Part shown: positions 18,322-28,080 of the stretch, piece by piece | Position numbering within the stretch: position 1 is the first letter of the stretch | Layout: each line of letters starts with the position of its first letter | Origin: Nitrospirota bacterium | GTDB lineage: Bacteria; Nitrospirota; Nitrospiria; SBBL01; JAADHI01 | Length of the DNA: 64,000 nt | Assembly: GCA_029261195.1 (NCBI GenBank) | Contig: JAJDBU010000059.1 | Coordinates: 83,299 to 147,298, forward strand | Reading direction: 5' to 3' | Translations under genes and position numbers: made by a program | Notes under the pieces: generated by a model | The model's input: the letters and a program-made list of their open reading frames with translations, nothing else | Databases searched by the model: none | What the model was told of the DNA's origin: nothing

Positions 18322-20384
18322 TTCGCTGAACCTATGTTTTGGAATGAGCGCTGATGCATATGCCTGAGTTCAGACCGAACGACGGTTAATAAGTCCCTCT
18401 TTGCCCGAGCTTCACCCCGCACACGAATGTTAATGGACTCAACGCCTGTTTCGGGGTCGTCAAGAACTGTCACCTCCGCCCGTGTCTTTCCCTCTTCAAA
18501 AACAGCACCGCGTTTCCAAATCAAAGGCTCGTCCGCATTTTGCGCCACTTGTTCGCTCATTCTCACAATCAAGCGTGCTATGATGCCCTTGGGCATAAAA
18601 GGGTAGGCAAAGCGAAAATGAAGGTTATGACTGTCTTCCCATTCATAAGCCGGTTCTTTAGAGGGAAGCAGTTGCGGGGCGATGTAGGTGGATACTTCGT
18701 GGTTCTTGAGTTCGTAGCAGATTTCGAAGCTGTCTTTTTTAATCAGGCTGATTAACTTGCAGCACTCGTCGTGTTTGTAGCCTTTTTGCTTCCAGAGGTC
18801 GAAGATCCAATCTTGCGTAAACCGGCCTTTATTTTCTTCCAGGGTTTTATCTTCCAATACGGCATAAACCGCTTTAACAAGCCACTTGGGATCGACGATG
18901 ACAAAGTCGTGCAAATTAGGGTCATCCTTAAAATGCACGATGAGACCGAGGGCATCCAGATATCCGCTGATAAAGAGTGCCGATTGCTCGTCTGCAACTT
19001 TATTTTCATTGCAGATCGCAACAAAGTCTTTGTAGCAAATGTGGTGTTCTGCTTCTCTGGCTGCCAGTGCCTCCCGTATCGGGACCCATTGTTTCGGGAT
19101 TTCATCCCCGACATGTTTCAGTTTGGAGCTGAATGTTTGCACCTGCTTTGTCAGTTTGAGAATACGTTCTTTATCTTCTCCCAGATCGACGCTGAATTGA
19201 TGGATCTCAAGCTCCGGGTAGAGCTTCTTGTAATAGTTGAGGTCGAAATTTGTGACCGATTTATAATTACGTTCGTTGAGTACAACCAGAACAGGGCTGC
19301 CTTTTCCGAAAAGATGAATGGCTTTAAACCAGTAGTCGAAATCGGCATCCTGTCGTCGGTCGTCGGCGACGAGGATGTAGAGCGATCGGTCTCGCAGAAA
19401 AAACTGGTGGGTCATGTATTGAATTTCCTGCCCGCCGAAATCCCAGAGATGGGCGGTGAATGTAATCTCGATATCCTCGGTGAAAGGGAAAGACCAATTA
19501 TTTTCCACTTCTATGCCGAGGGTGGAGTCCTCCCCCTTTTCGGGTAGTTGATAATCGGGATTAATCAGTTTTTTCTTTAATGTCGTTTTGCCTGCACCCG
19601 CTTCACCGACGATGAGAATACGTGCTTCATAAAGCGGGATGGTGCCCTGTAAGCTTGCCTGACGGAAGTAATCTTCAATGGCAAGAATACCTTTTTCAAT
19701 GACCTCCTGCGGAGGAGATGTAAAGGGGATATTGCTCAAATCGAGGGCAGTGAGATTTGTGAGCTTAGTGATGCTCTCCGGCAGCGTGCTCAGTTGGTTA
19801 CTGCTCAAATTGAGGGAAGTGAGATTTGTGAGTTTAGTGATGCTCTCCGGCAGCGTGCTCAGTTGGTTACTGTACAAATAGAGGGAAGAGAGATTTGTGA
19901 GCTTTGTAATGCTCTCCGGCAGCGTTTGCAATAAGTTATTGCTGAGGTCAAGCCATTCAATATGTTGAAATGCCCCTTGGCTGGGAGAGAACCAATGCTC
20001 AAGCCTTTTGAGACCACTTCTTCTAAAACGAATCCCGATCACATTTTGTGGTGTGACCGTCTTTTCCACTTCGACAAACTGAAACACTTGGTCCGAATCA
20101 AGGATCAAGCCGGGTCGGTCCGGGATTTCATCAAGGGGGTTGAGAGCGATATTAATCTGTTTTAATTTTTTAAGTCGCTTAAGCTCCAGCGGCAAGGCCC
20201 GCAAAAGATTATTACTGAGGTCGAGTGACTTTAATTCACTCAGTTCAAAAACCGCTTCAGGAATGGCGAAAAGAATATTCCGGCTATAAAGATCGCCTTT
20301 GTCGCCCCGCAAAGACAAATGTGTTGATTGATCTTTTTTTGCTTTTTTAATCGCCATCTGAAAATCGTGTGGTACCGGATACAT
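18318..20384 (-). CDS. Roco protein: leucine-rich repeats, ROC GTPase and COR domain
   Basis: 688 aa. Leucine-rich repeats occupy residues 20-90 and 140-220, the second block with nearly identical units (LPESITKLTNL). The Ras-of-complex GTPase follows: P-loop GEAGAGKTT (260-268), switch/G3 WDFGGQE (314-320) and a G4-like LNERN (369-373). The rest is the COR dimerisation domain, with the typical block YLDALGLIVHF. Bacterial Roco proteins are cytoplasmic GTPases regulated by dimerisation; LRRs presumably sense a ligand. The natural role is unknown for nearly all of them. Here the gene leads an operon with a Cys/coiled-coil protein, a HEPN/MNT pair and 5-oxoprolinase. Confidence 0.92.
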   Translation of the reverse strand: MYPVPHDFQMAIKKAKKDQSTHLSLRGDKGDLYSRNILFAIPEAVFELSELKSLDLSNNLLRALPLELKRLKKLKQINIALNPLDEIPDRPGLILDSDQVFQFVEVEKTVTPQNVIGIRFRRSGLKRLEHWFSPSQGAFQHIEWLDLSNNLLQTLPESITKLTNLSSLYLYSNQLSTLPESITKLTNLTSLNLSSNQLSTLPESITKLTNLTALDLSNIPFTSPPQEVIEKGILAIEDYFRQASLQGTIPLYEARILIVGEAGAGKTTLKKKLINPDYQLPEKGEDSTLGIEVENNWSFPFTEDIEITFTAHLWDFGGQEIQYMTHQFFLRDRSLYILVADDRRQDADFDYWFKAIHLFGKGSPVLVVLNERNYKSVTNFDLNYYKKLYPELEIHQFSVDLGEDKERILKLTKQVQTFSSKLKHVGDEIPKQWVPIREALAAREAEHHICYKDFVAICNENKVADEQSALFISGYLDALGLIVHFKDDPNLHDFVIVDPKWLVKAVYAVLEDKTLEENKGRFTQDWIFDLWKQKGYKHDECCKLISLIKKDSFEICYELKNHEVSTYIAPQLLPSKEPAYEWEDSHNLHFRFAYPFMPKGIIARLIVRMSEQVAQNADEPLIWKRGAVFEEGKTRAEVTVLDDPETGVESINIRVRGEARAKRDLLTVVRSELRHMHQRSFQNIGSAN
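19743..19949 (-). repeat. Three tandem 69-bp units encoding leucine-rich repeats
   Basis: Three in-frame copies of 69 bases (23 residues each) begin at 19743, 19812 and 19881. The first two differ at only a few positions; the third is more diverged. This fits recent copy-number change by slipped pairing or unequal crossing over within the LRR region of the Roco gene. Confidence 0.9.
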
Positions 20385-20399
20385 GCTGTGCTCCCTTCC

Positions 20400-20864
20400 T
20401 TAAATCTGTTTCAACCAAAGGGCCAATTCTTTTCCAGAATGGATGACCTTTCCGCCGAGGGATTTCGTTGTTTTCATCAAGAGCCTGAGCGCTTTTTTCG
20501 TTGCACTGTCTTCACATTTCCCCTGCTGTTCGATCCAGTGCAGGGTATTTCCAACAACAACAATACTGCCGGAAACCGTGAAGGAGGTGACAGGCACTGC
20601 CACAAGTCCAATGGGGACGATATATAAACATTCAGGTTCATTACAGCCCCTAAGCATGTGCAGCATACCCTGGGCGGTTTCTTGACTTCCCTCATCTGAA
20701 AATTCAAGCGTCAGTTTTTTTGTTGTAAGCTTACATTGTCGGTCATTGTCCATCACTGTTTTAGGATAAAAACACCCTGTGAAAGCGATTAATAACAGGG
20801 CAAACAAAAGCACAGATTGATAAGTTTTGAATCTAAACTGATTTAGAAAACGACAATAGGACAT
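20400..20864 (-). CDS. Putative lipoprotein of unknown function
   Basis: 154 aa. Hydrophobic residues 16-28 precede a lipobox-like AFTGC with the candidate lipidated Cys at 31, after a rather long N-terminus. The mature part includes three further Cys and a hydrophobic stretch (YIVPIGLVAVPVTSFTVSGS) that could be a membrane hairpin. It is 15 bases upstream of the Roco gene on the same strand, so it may be the first gene of that operon. No family is recognised. Confidence 0.6.
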   Translation of the reverse strand: MSYCRFLNQFRFKTYQSVLLFALLLIAFTGCFYPKTVMDNDRQCKLTTKKLTLEFSDEGSQETAQGMLHMLRGCNEPECLYIVPIGLVAVPVTSFTVSGSIVVVGNTLHWIEQQGKCEDSATKKALRLLMKTTKSLGGKVIHSGKELALWLKQI

Positions 20865-20900
20865 GTTAGGAAAAATCCCCGAAAAACAAAAGATCTTTTT

Positions 20901-20981
20901 TCAATAAGAGCTTCTCTTTCCAAAGCCACTCAAGGCAGGTGTTTCTACCACACTAAGATCACCGCGACCAAGTTCTAAGCC
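20901..20981 (-). pseudogene. Remnant of a 5-oxoprolinase 3' end
   Basis: The minus-strand frame ending in the TGA at 20901-20903 reads GLELGRGDLSVVETPALSGF. It matches the C-terminus of the intact enzyme ([19 protein letters not shown]). The DNA also matches, with shared blocks CCAAAGCCAC and CAGGTGTTTC in the same order. Similarity ends near 20981, so only the tail of a second, diverged gene copy remains. Confidence 0.65.
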
Positions 20982-21032
20982 ACGTCCAATGTGCGCGTTG
21001 ACAATGCGTAGCCATAGGGATACAGTTTACCT

Positions 21033-21323
21033 ATGATTAAAATGCGCAAAACTGAGACCTTCGCTAGATGGCTCAATGGTTTACAAGACCTTCGGGCACG
21101 TGTGCGTATCTTGGTTCGGATTGAACGACTCGCGGCTGGAAACCCCGGAGATGTCAAACCGGTTGGGGAAGGCGTTTCAGAGTTGAGAATCGATTATGGC
21201 CCCGGTTATCGGGTTTATTACAAACAATGCGGACATTCCCTGGTGATTTTGTTAGCCGCTGGAGACAAGCGTTCTCAGGCCAAAGACATTAAAACCGCTT
21301 TACGTCTCGCACAAAATTTATAG
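21033..21323 (+). CDS. higB: HigB-2/RelE-type toxin (addiction module killer protein)
   Basis: 96 aa with the compact RelE-like pattern of the 'addiction module killer' family: KTETFARWLNGLQDLRARVR at the start, the central LAAGNPGDVKPVGEGVSELR, then the beta-strand pair IDYGPGYRVYYKQ and LVILLAAGDKRSQAKDI. Such toxins cleave mRNA on the ribosome. ATG 21033 or the ATG nine bases later could be used. The antitoxin follows after nine bases, giving the toxin-first order usual for HigBA. Confidence 0.88.
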   Translation: MIKMRKTETFARWLNGLQDLRARVRILVRIERLAAGNPGDVKPVGEGVSELRIDYGPGYRVYYKQCGHSLVILLAAGDKRSQAKDIKTALRLAQNL

Positions 21324-21332
21324 GAGCGTACC

Positions 21333-21629
21333 ATGGCTAAAACACTGACAACGCAATACGATGTCGCTGATCATCTTCGTAACCCGGAGGAAATGGCGGC
21401 CTACCTTGAGGCTTGTTTTGAAGAGTCGGATGGTGATGCTGCATTTATTGCTAAAGCACTAGGGGATATTGCTCGCGCCAAGGGCATGACTCAGGTGGCG
21501 CGTGATGCGGGTTTGTCTCGTGAAAGTCTGTACAAGGCACTTTCCGGGGAGCGCAGCCCGGGGTTCGACACCATTCTCAAGGTGATGAACGCATTGGGTT
21601 TAAAATTACACGCAGAGGCCCGTAGTTAA
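21333..21629 (+). CDS. higA: HigA-2-type antitoxin
   Basis: 98 aa, the cognate DNA-binding antitoxin. The family start TTQYDVADHLRNPEEMAAYL is followed by a Cro/C1-type helix-turn-helix (MTQVARDAGLSRESLYKAL, then the SGERSPGFDTILKVMNAL block). It should bind HigB and repress its own promoter, which must lie in the roughly 50 bases before 21033. Its ATG is preceded by AGGAGCG. The module sits between the 5-oxoprolinase remnant and trmFO, at the right edge of the accessory segment. Confidence 0.9.
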   Translation: MAKTLTTQYDVADHLRNPEEMAAYLEACFEESDGDAAFIAKALGDIARAKGMTQVARDAGLSRESLYKALSGERSPGFDTILKVMNALGLKLHAEARS

Positions 21630-21739
21630 ATACGCTGCAAAAGTGCCGGAAGGTCTCCGAGAATGCATTGCTTTGGGGAAAGTCCTTCCCGTAAGATGCT
21701 TTCCGATTTGTCCTCTTGGTGTTATTGTAGAACGTATAA

Positions 21740-23110
21740 ATGAGTGGTTTGCTGAACATGTCTGAAAAAAAATTGATTATTATCGGAGGCGGCCCGGCGG
21801 GTTCGGAAGCCGCATGGCAGGCGGCGGAACGAGGCGTGGATGTCGTCCTGTATGAAATGCGCCCTAACAAACTCACCCCCGCACACAAGACCGGCGGACT
21901 CGCAGAACTGGTTTGCAGCAATTCATTAGGCTCGCACAATCCCGCCTCTGCTCCCGGACTTTTAAAAGAAGAAATGCGACAATTCGGATCTCTGATGATA
22001 CAGGTTGCCGAAAAAGTTTCTGTTCCGGCAGGGGGAGCGCTTGCCGTTGATCGAGACCTTTTTTCAGAAAAAATCTCGGAGGCCATCAGCAGTCATCCCC
22101 GTATTACCGTGCTTCGCGAAGAGGTGAAAGCCATCCCGGAAGAGGGGGTGGTGATTCTGGCCTCCGGTCCCCTCACCTCTGATCCCCTGGCTGAAGCGCT
22201 TAAACAGATTACACGCGCTGACCAGCTTTCCTTCTACGATGCGATTTCCCCGATTGTGGATGCGGAAGACATCAATATGGATATTGCTTTTCGTGCCTCC
22301 CGTTATGATAAGGGCGGGGCGGATTACCTCAACTGCCCGATGGATGAAGCGCAATACAATGCCTTTTATACGGCCCTGATGGACGGCGAGCGTGTTCCAG
22401 CCAAGCCTTTTGAAAAGGTGAGTTATTTTGAAGGTTGTCTGCCAATTGAGGTGCTGGCCGAACGGGGCAGGCAAACCCCGCTTTTCGGCCCGATGAAACC
22501 CGTGGGTTTGATCGATCCCCGCACCGGAAAACAGGCTTTTGGGGTTGTACAGTTACGGGCCGAGAACCGATTCGGCACGGCCTACAGCCTGGTCGGTTTC
22601 CAGACCAAACTCACCTGGCCTGAGCAGCGGCGTATTTTTAAGATGATTCCCGGACTCGAAAACGTCAGCTTCCTGCGCTTGGGCAGCCTGCATCGAAATA
22701 CCTTCATCAACTCTCCCCGTCTATTAAGCAAGTCTCTACAGTTTAAAAACCGACCCTTGCTCTTCGGAGCAGGTCAAATGGTCGGCGTAGAAGGTTATGT
22801 CGAGTCGGCGGCCATGGGCGGGCTTGCAGGTATCAATGCAACGCGGTGTTTGGCTGGGGAAACGACGGTGACGCCGCCCCTCACAACAGCGCACGGCGCA
22901 CTGATCAATCACATCACGGAAGGCAACCCCGCTCATTTTCAGCCCATGAATACCAACTTCGGCCTCTTTCCCCCGCTTGAAGAAAAAAGGGAAAAAGGAT
23001 CTCGAAAGGTAAAGAAGGCCATCCGCCACCAAAAAATCGTCGATCGTGCCTTGAAGGATCTATCGGAATGGATGACGCAATACAAAGTTTTGCAAGACAT
23101 CTCGAAATAG
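21740..23110 (+). CDS. trmFO: TrmFO, folate-dependent tRNA m5U54 methyltransferase
   Basis: 456 aa flavoprotein that methylates U54 in the T-loop of tRNA using methylene-tetrahydrofolate and FAD. N-terminal FAD site [19 protein letters not shown], the family block [14 protein letters not shown], and the C-terminal [16 protein letters not shown] are all present. ATG 21740 gives six extra residues before an alternative Met at 21758; the choice is open. Its 3' end overlaps xerC by 43 bases. The order trmFO-xerC-hslV-hslU is conserved in several phyla and suggests one long operon. Confidence 0.95.
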   Translation: MSGLLNMSEKKLIIIGGGPAGSEAAWQAAERGVDVVLYEMRPNKLTPAHKTGGLAELVCSNSLGSHNPASAPGLLKEEMRQFGSLMIQVAEKVSVPAGGALAVDRDLFSEKISEAISSHPRITVLREEVKAIPEEGVVILASGPLTSDPLAEALKQITRADQLSFYDAISPIVDAEDINMDIAFRASRYDKGGADYLNCPMDEAQYNAFYTALMDGERVPAKPFEKVSYFEGCLPIEVLAERGRQTPLFGPMKPVGLIDPRTGKQAFGVVQLRAENRFGTAYSLVGFQTKLTWPEQRRIFKMIPGLENVSFLRLGSLHRNTFINSPRLLSKSLQFKNRPLLFGAGQMVGVEGYVESAAMGGLAGINATRCLAGETTVTPPLTTAHGALINHITEGNPAHFQPMNTNFGLFPPLEEKREKGSRKVKKAIRHQKIVDRALKDLSEWMTQYKVLQDISK

Positions 23111-24003
23111 AGCGCAACGTCTCTCCGCACACCCTCCGGAATTATCTCTCCGACCTCGCCCTCTTCCGAAGCCATCTCGTCGAAAAAGATAAAAAACGAG
23201 CAGGAAAAACGGAAACGGAGACCGAAGTTCCCAAGACCTTGGACGCTTCTGTTTTGAAGGCCATTGATTATCTGAGCATACGGGGGTTTCTCGCCACCCT
23301 CCACAAAAAACGCTGCGCCAAGTCAACCATTGCCCGGAAACTCGCAGTGCTTCGTGCATTTTTCACCTACTGTGTGCGTGCCGACCTCATTGAGATGAAC
23401 CCGGCGAAGCTGGTTAAAAGTCCGAAGCAGGAAAAGCATCTGCCCGACACCTTGACGATTGACCAGGCCATCAATGTCGTTGTTTCTCCAAAAGGCAAGG
23501 GCTGGAAGGGTCTGCGTGATAGGGCCATCATGGAAACCCTCTATGGGACGGGCATCCGGGTTTCAGAACTGGTCGGTCTTGATCTTGGCGACCTCTATTT
23601 CCCTTCTGAGGTCATTCGAGTCTTCGGGAAGGGTCGAAAAGAACGGATCGTCCCCATTGGCTCAAAGGCCCTTGAGGCATTAAATGCCTATCTCAAACTT
23701 CGCCCTAAAACAGGAGAAGGGCTTTTTTGTAATCATCGAGGCGGCCGTTTAACGAGTCGCAGTGTCGGGAGAATTGTTAAAAAATATATGCGGCAGATTG
23801 ATCATCCCGGCTCAAGCCCGCACACCCTTCGCCACACCTTTGCAACCCATCTACTTGAAGGCGGCGCGGACCTGAGGGCGGTGCAGGAATTATTAGGCCA
23901 TGCCTCCCTCTCAACAACCCAGCGTTACACCCACCTTCAGATGGATCATTTAATGGCCGTCTACGACCTTAGCCATCCGCGTCGATCGCGAAAAGACAAT
24001 TAG
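23068..24003 (+). CDS. xerC: Tyrosine recombinase XerC
   Basis: 311 aa. The N-terminal SAM-like core-binding domain covers residues 1-115. The catalytic domain shows R164 (GTGIRVSEL), K189, the H252-X2-R255 box ([12 protein letters not shown]), H278 and nucleophile Y287 (STTQRYTHL). It acts with a partner recombinase at dif to resolve chromosome dimers. An insert of charged residues at 40-60 ([16 protein letters not shown]) is longer than usual. Position between trmFO and hslV identifies it as the chromosomal XerC (CodV-like) rather than a phage integrase. Confidence 0.93.
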   Translation: MDDAIQSFARHLEIERNVSPHTLRNYLSDLALFRSHLVEKDKKRAGKTETETEVPKTLDASVLKAIDYLSIRGFLATLHKKRCAKSTIARKLAVLRAFFTYCVRADLIEMNPAKLVKSPKQEKHLPDTLTIDQAINVVVSPKGKGWKGLRDRAIMETLYGTGIRVSELVGLDLGDLYFPSEVIRVFGKGRKERIVPIGSKALEALNAYLKLRPKTGEGLFCNHRGGRLTSRSVGRIVKKYMRQIDHPGSSPHTLRHTFATHLLEGGADLRAVQELLGHASLSTTQRYTHLQMDHLMAVYDLSHPRRSRKDN

Positions 24004-24024
24004 GCATCCCACAACAGGAGAAAG

Positions 24025-24576
24025 ATGAACACAACGATGAATGAAAAGATCCGCTCAACCACGATTCTTTCGGTACGGCGTAACGGACGGGTCGCCATGG
24101 GCGGCGATGGACAGGTGACTTTTGGTAATACTGTGTTGAAACACAATGCACGAAAAATCAGAAAGACCTTTAATGATTCGATTCTGACCGGATTTGCAGG
24201 GGCGACAGCCGATGCCTTCACCCTCTTTGAAAAATTTGAAGAGAAGCTCGAACAGTACAGCGGCAACCTGACCCGTGCAGCGGTCGAGCTGGCAAAGGAT
24301 TGGCGGACGGATCGTATTCTTCGGCGTTTGGAAGCCCTCTTGGCAGTCGCCGACAAGGATCACTCCTTGCTGATCACGGGCACCGGAGATGTCATTGAGC
24401 CTGAACACGGCATTTTGGCGATTGGATCGGGCGGCAACTATGCCCTGGCGGCGGCCCAGGCCATGATGGATAACACCGACCTTGAGGCTAAAGAAATCGT
24501 CAAGGCCTCAATGAAGATCGCCGCCGACATCTGCATCTACACCAACTCAGAGATCCTCATTGAGGAATTAGAATAG
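24025..24576 (+). CDS. hslV: HslV, protease subunit of HslUV
   Basis: 183 aa beta-type proteasome-like subunit. The processed N-terminal Thr lies in [20 protein letters not shown] (likely T12), so a propeptide of 11 residues must be removed, as in Bacillus CodW. The [13 protein letters not shown] block near residue 140 is typical. It forms the double hexameric peptidase that degrades substrates unfolded by HslU. 21 bases after xerC and 67 before hslU. Confidence 0.96.
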   Translation: MNTTMNEKIRSTTILSVRRNGRVAMGGDGQVTFGNTVLKHNARKIRKTFNDSILTGFAGATADAFTLFEKFEEKLEQYSGNLTRAAVELAKDWRTDRILRRLEALLAVADKDHSLLITGTGDVIEPEHGILAIGSGGNYALAAAQAMMDNTDLEAKEIVKASMKIAADICIYTNSEILIEELE

Positions 24577-24643
24577 ACGAATTGGAATCGTCCCCTTAGA
24601 GCAAGCCTTTAAAATAGTTCATCTGAATGGAGAAAAGCAGCTT

Positions 24644-26912
<2,269 letters not shown>

Positions 26913-26924
26913 AAAGGTGCCCGC

Positions 26925-27689
26925 TTAACCCGTCCTAAAACCGAGTATAAACTGAATATCAAGTGTTTCGGTGTATTGGCAAAAGTCGGTATTTCGCTGG
27001 TCGATCCCGAAAATAGACATGCGGTCAGCCAGTTCGTTGCCTTCAATGCCGATATGAGCCTTTACATGCGAAACAAGCGCCCCGGTTCTTATCTTCACAT
27101 ATAAAGCATGGGCTTCCTGGATCAATTCAAGGTTTTTGATATCTCCCGCCGTTTTTCTCTTCCAACCTTTTTTCTTCCAGGAAAACGCCCAAACCGTGAC
27201 GCAATTGATCGCGTATTGTGAATCGCAAAAAATTTGAACCGTCTGACCTTGAGCAATCGCTTCTTTCGCGAGGAGCAGGGATTGATGTAAGGCGTTCAGT
27301 TCTGCGGTGTTGTTGGTGCCTTTTGGGTTGTAAAGCCCATACCAGAGTTCGCTCAAACAGCCTCCACGGTAAACGGCGACACCAGAGCCTGCTTTGCCGG
27401 GATTTGGATCGCAGCCTCCGTCACAATAAATAACCACATCAAAATTTTGCTTTGAAGAAGTACCTCGCTCAGGCTGTTTCTTTACTGTAGTTGTTGGTCT
27501 TGACTGAGTCTTCCTTCCCGGAAGCCTTGTCCCCCGACCTGCTGCATAAGCAGCCTCCGCCTCTTCCCGGGTCATGAAGGACTTGTATGAGGCTTGAGGA
27601 AATCGATCCACCTGCTTTTTTGCATCAGTCCAGTTTGTAAAAACCCCTGTTTCCCGACCGACCCAGACCACATAAAACTTAAGCGCCAT
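26925..27689 (-). CDS. rnhA: Ribonuclease HI with N-terminal viroplasmin-like RNA-binding domain
   Basis: 254 aa. Residues 3-50 form the caulimovirus viroplasmin-type domain (FYVVWVGRETGVFTNWTDAK, then SYKSFMTREEAEAAYAAG), which binds RNA/DNA hybrids in eukaryotic-type RNase H1. A basic, low-complexity linker follows (55-80). The RNase HI domain has the four acidic catalytic residues D90 (CDGGCDPNPGKAG), E130 (NTAELNAL), D156 (CDSQYA) and D222 (NELADRM). It removes RNA from hybrids. The architecture is like eukaryotic RNase H1 and a minority of bacterial enzymes. Confidence 0.92.
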   Translation of the reverse strand: MALKFYVVWVGRETGVFTNWTDAKKQVDRFPQASYKSFMTREEAEAAYAAGRGTRLPGRKTQSRPTTTVKKQPERGTSSKQNFDVVIYCDGGCDPNPGKAGSGVAVYRGGCLSELWYGLYNPKGTNNTAELNALHQSLLLAKEAIAQGQTVQIFCDSQYAINCVTVWAFSWKKKGWKRKTAGDIKNLELIQEAHALYVKIRTGALVSHVKAHIGIEGNELADRMSIFGIDQRNTDFCQYTETLDIQFILGFRTG

Positions 27690-27788
27690 TTGTTTTCCTT
27701 TACTTGAATACTTTCTTTATAGAAGAAGTCGGTTCCTGAAATTAGGCAGAGTCTTAAGTATAATCTGCTGGGTTTGAATTGCCGTTTT

Positions 27789-27850
27789 TTACGAGTTGAG
27801 GCGCTTAAAATATGCCTCATCAGGTATCAAGCGGTCAAGTCCATGATATC
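27789..27850 (-). pseudogene. Transposase C-terminal remnant (copy B)
   Basis: The minus-strand frame ending in TAA (27789-27791) reads RYHGLDRLIPDEAYFKRLNS, a clear integrase-core transposase tail ('RYH-x-LDRL-PDE-YF'). A few more codons upstream are open, but no further domain is visible. About three quarters of bases match copy A at 12382. The tRNA-Lys promoter begins less than 30 bases away. Confidence 0.65.
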
Positions 27851-27876
27851 GCCCCATAATCAGCCGCATAATCTGG

Positions 27877-27903
27877 TTGACAGTCTATTCAGGATAATAT
27901 TAA
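27877..27903 (+). promoter_or_regulatory. Probable promoter of tRNA-Lys
   Basis: TTGACA at 27877-27882 is followed after 15 bases by TATTAA (27898-27903). The tRNA begins 17 bases later. The -35 is perfect; the short spacer makes the -10 choice uncertain. Confidence 0.5.
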
Positions 27904-27919
27904 ACTCAGCGCCGTTTTA

Positions 27920-27992
27920 GAGCCGCTAGCTCAGTTGGTAGAGCATCGCCCTTTTAAGGCGGTTGTCCTCGGTTCGATCCCGAGGCGGCTCA
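27920..27992 (+). tRNA. tRNA-Lys (anticodon TTT)
   Basis: A 73-base cloverleaf: acceptor GAGCCGC pairs with GCGGCTC, the D-arm contains AGCTCAGTTGGTAGAGC, the anticodon loop CTTTTAA gives anticodon TTT, and the T-arm is CTCGG-TTCGATC-CCGAG. The discriminator base is A. CCA is not encoded and must be added. Confidence 0.97.
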
Positions 27993-28080
27993 CTTATTTT
28001 GAGGCGCGGTTCATCTTATTTTCGAGGCCATCTCCGGTCGATTCTCAATCTCAGACAGATAAAAACACAGGTTAAACTTC

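Noticed and set aside
18318..18360. Programmed -1 ribosomal frameshift in Roco
   Set aside because: No X-XXY-YYZ heptamer or convincing downstream structure is seen near the junction; re-initiation or mutation is simpler.
19743..19949. CRISPR-like array
   Set aside because: The 69-bp periodicity is coding, in frame and gives leucine-rich repeats; there are no spacers.
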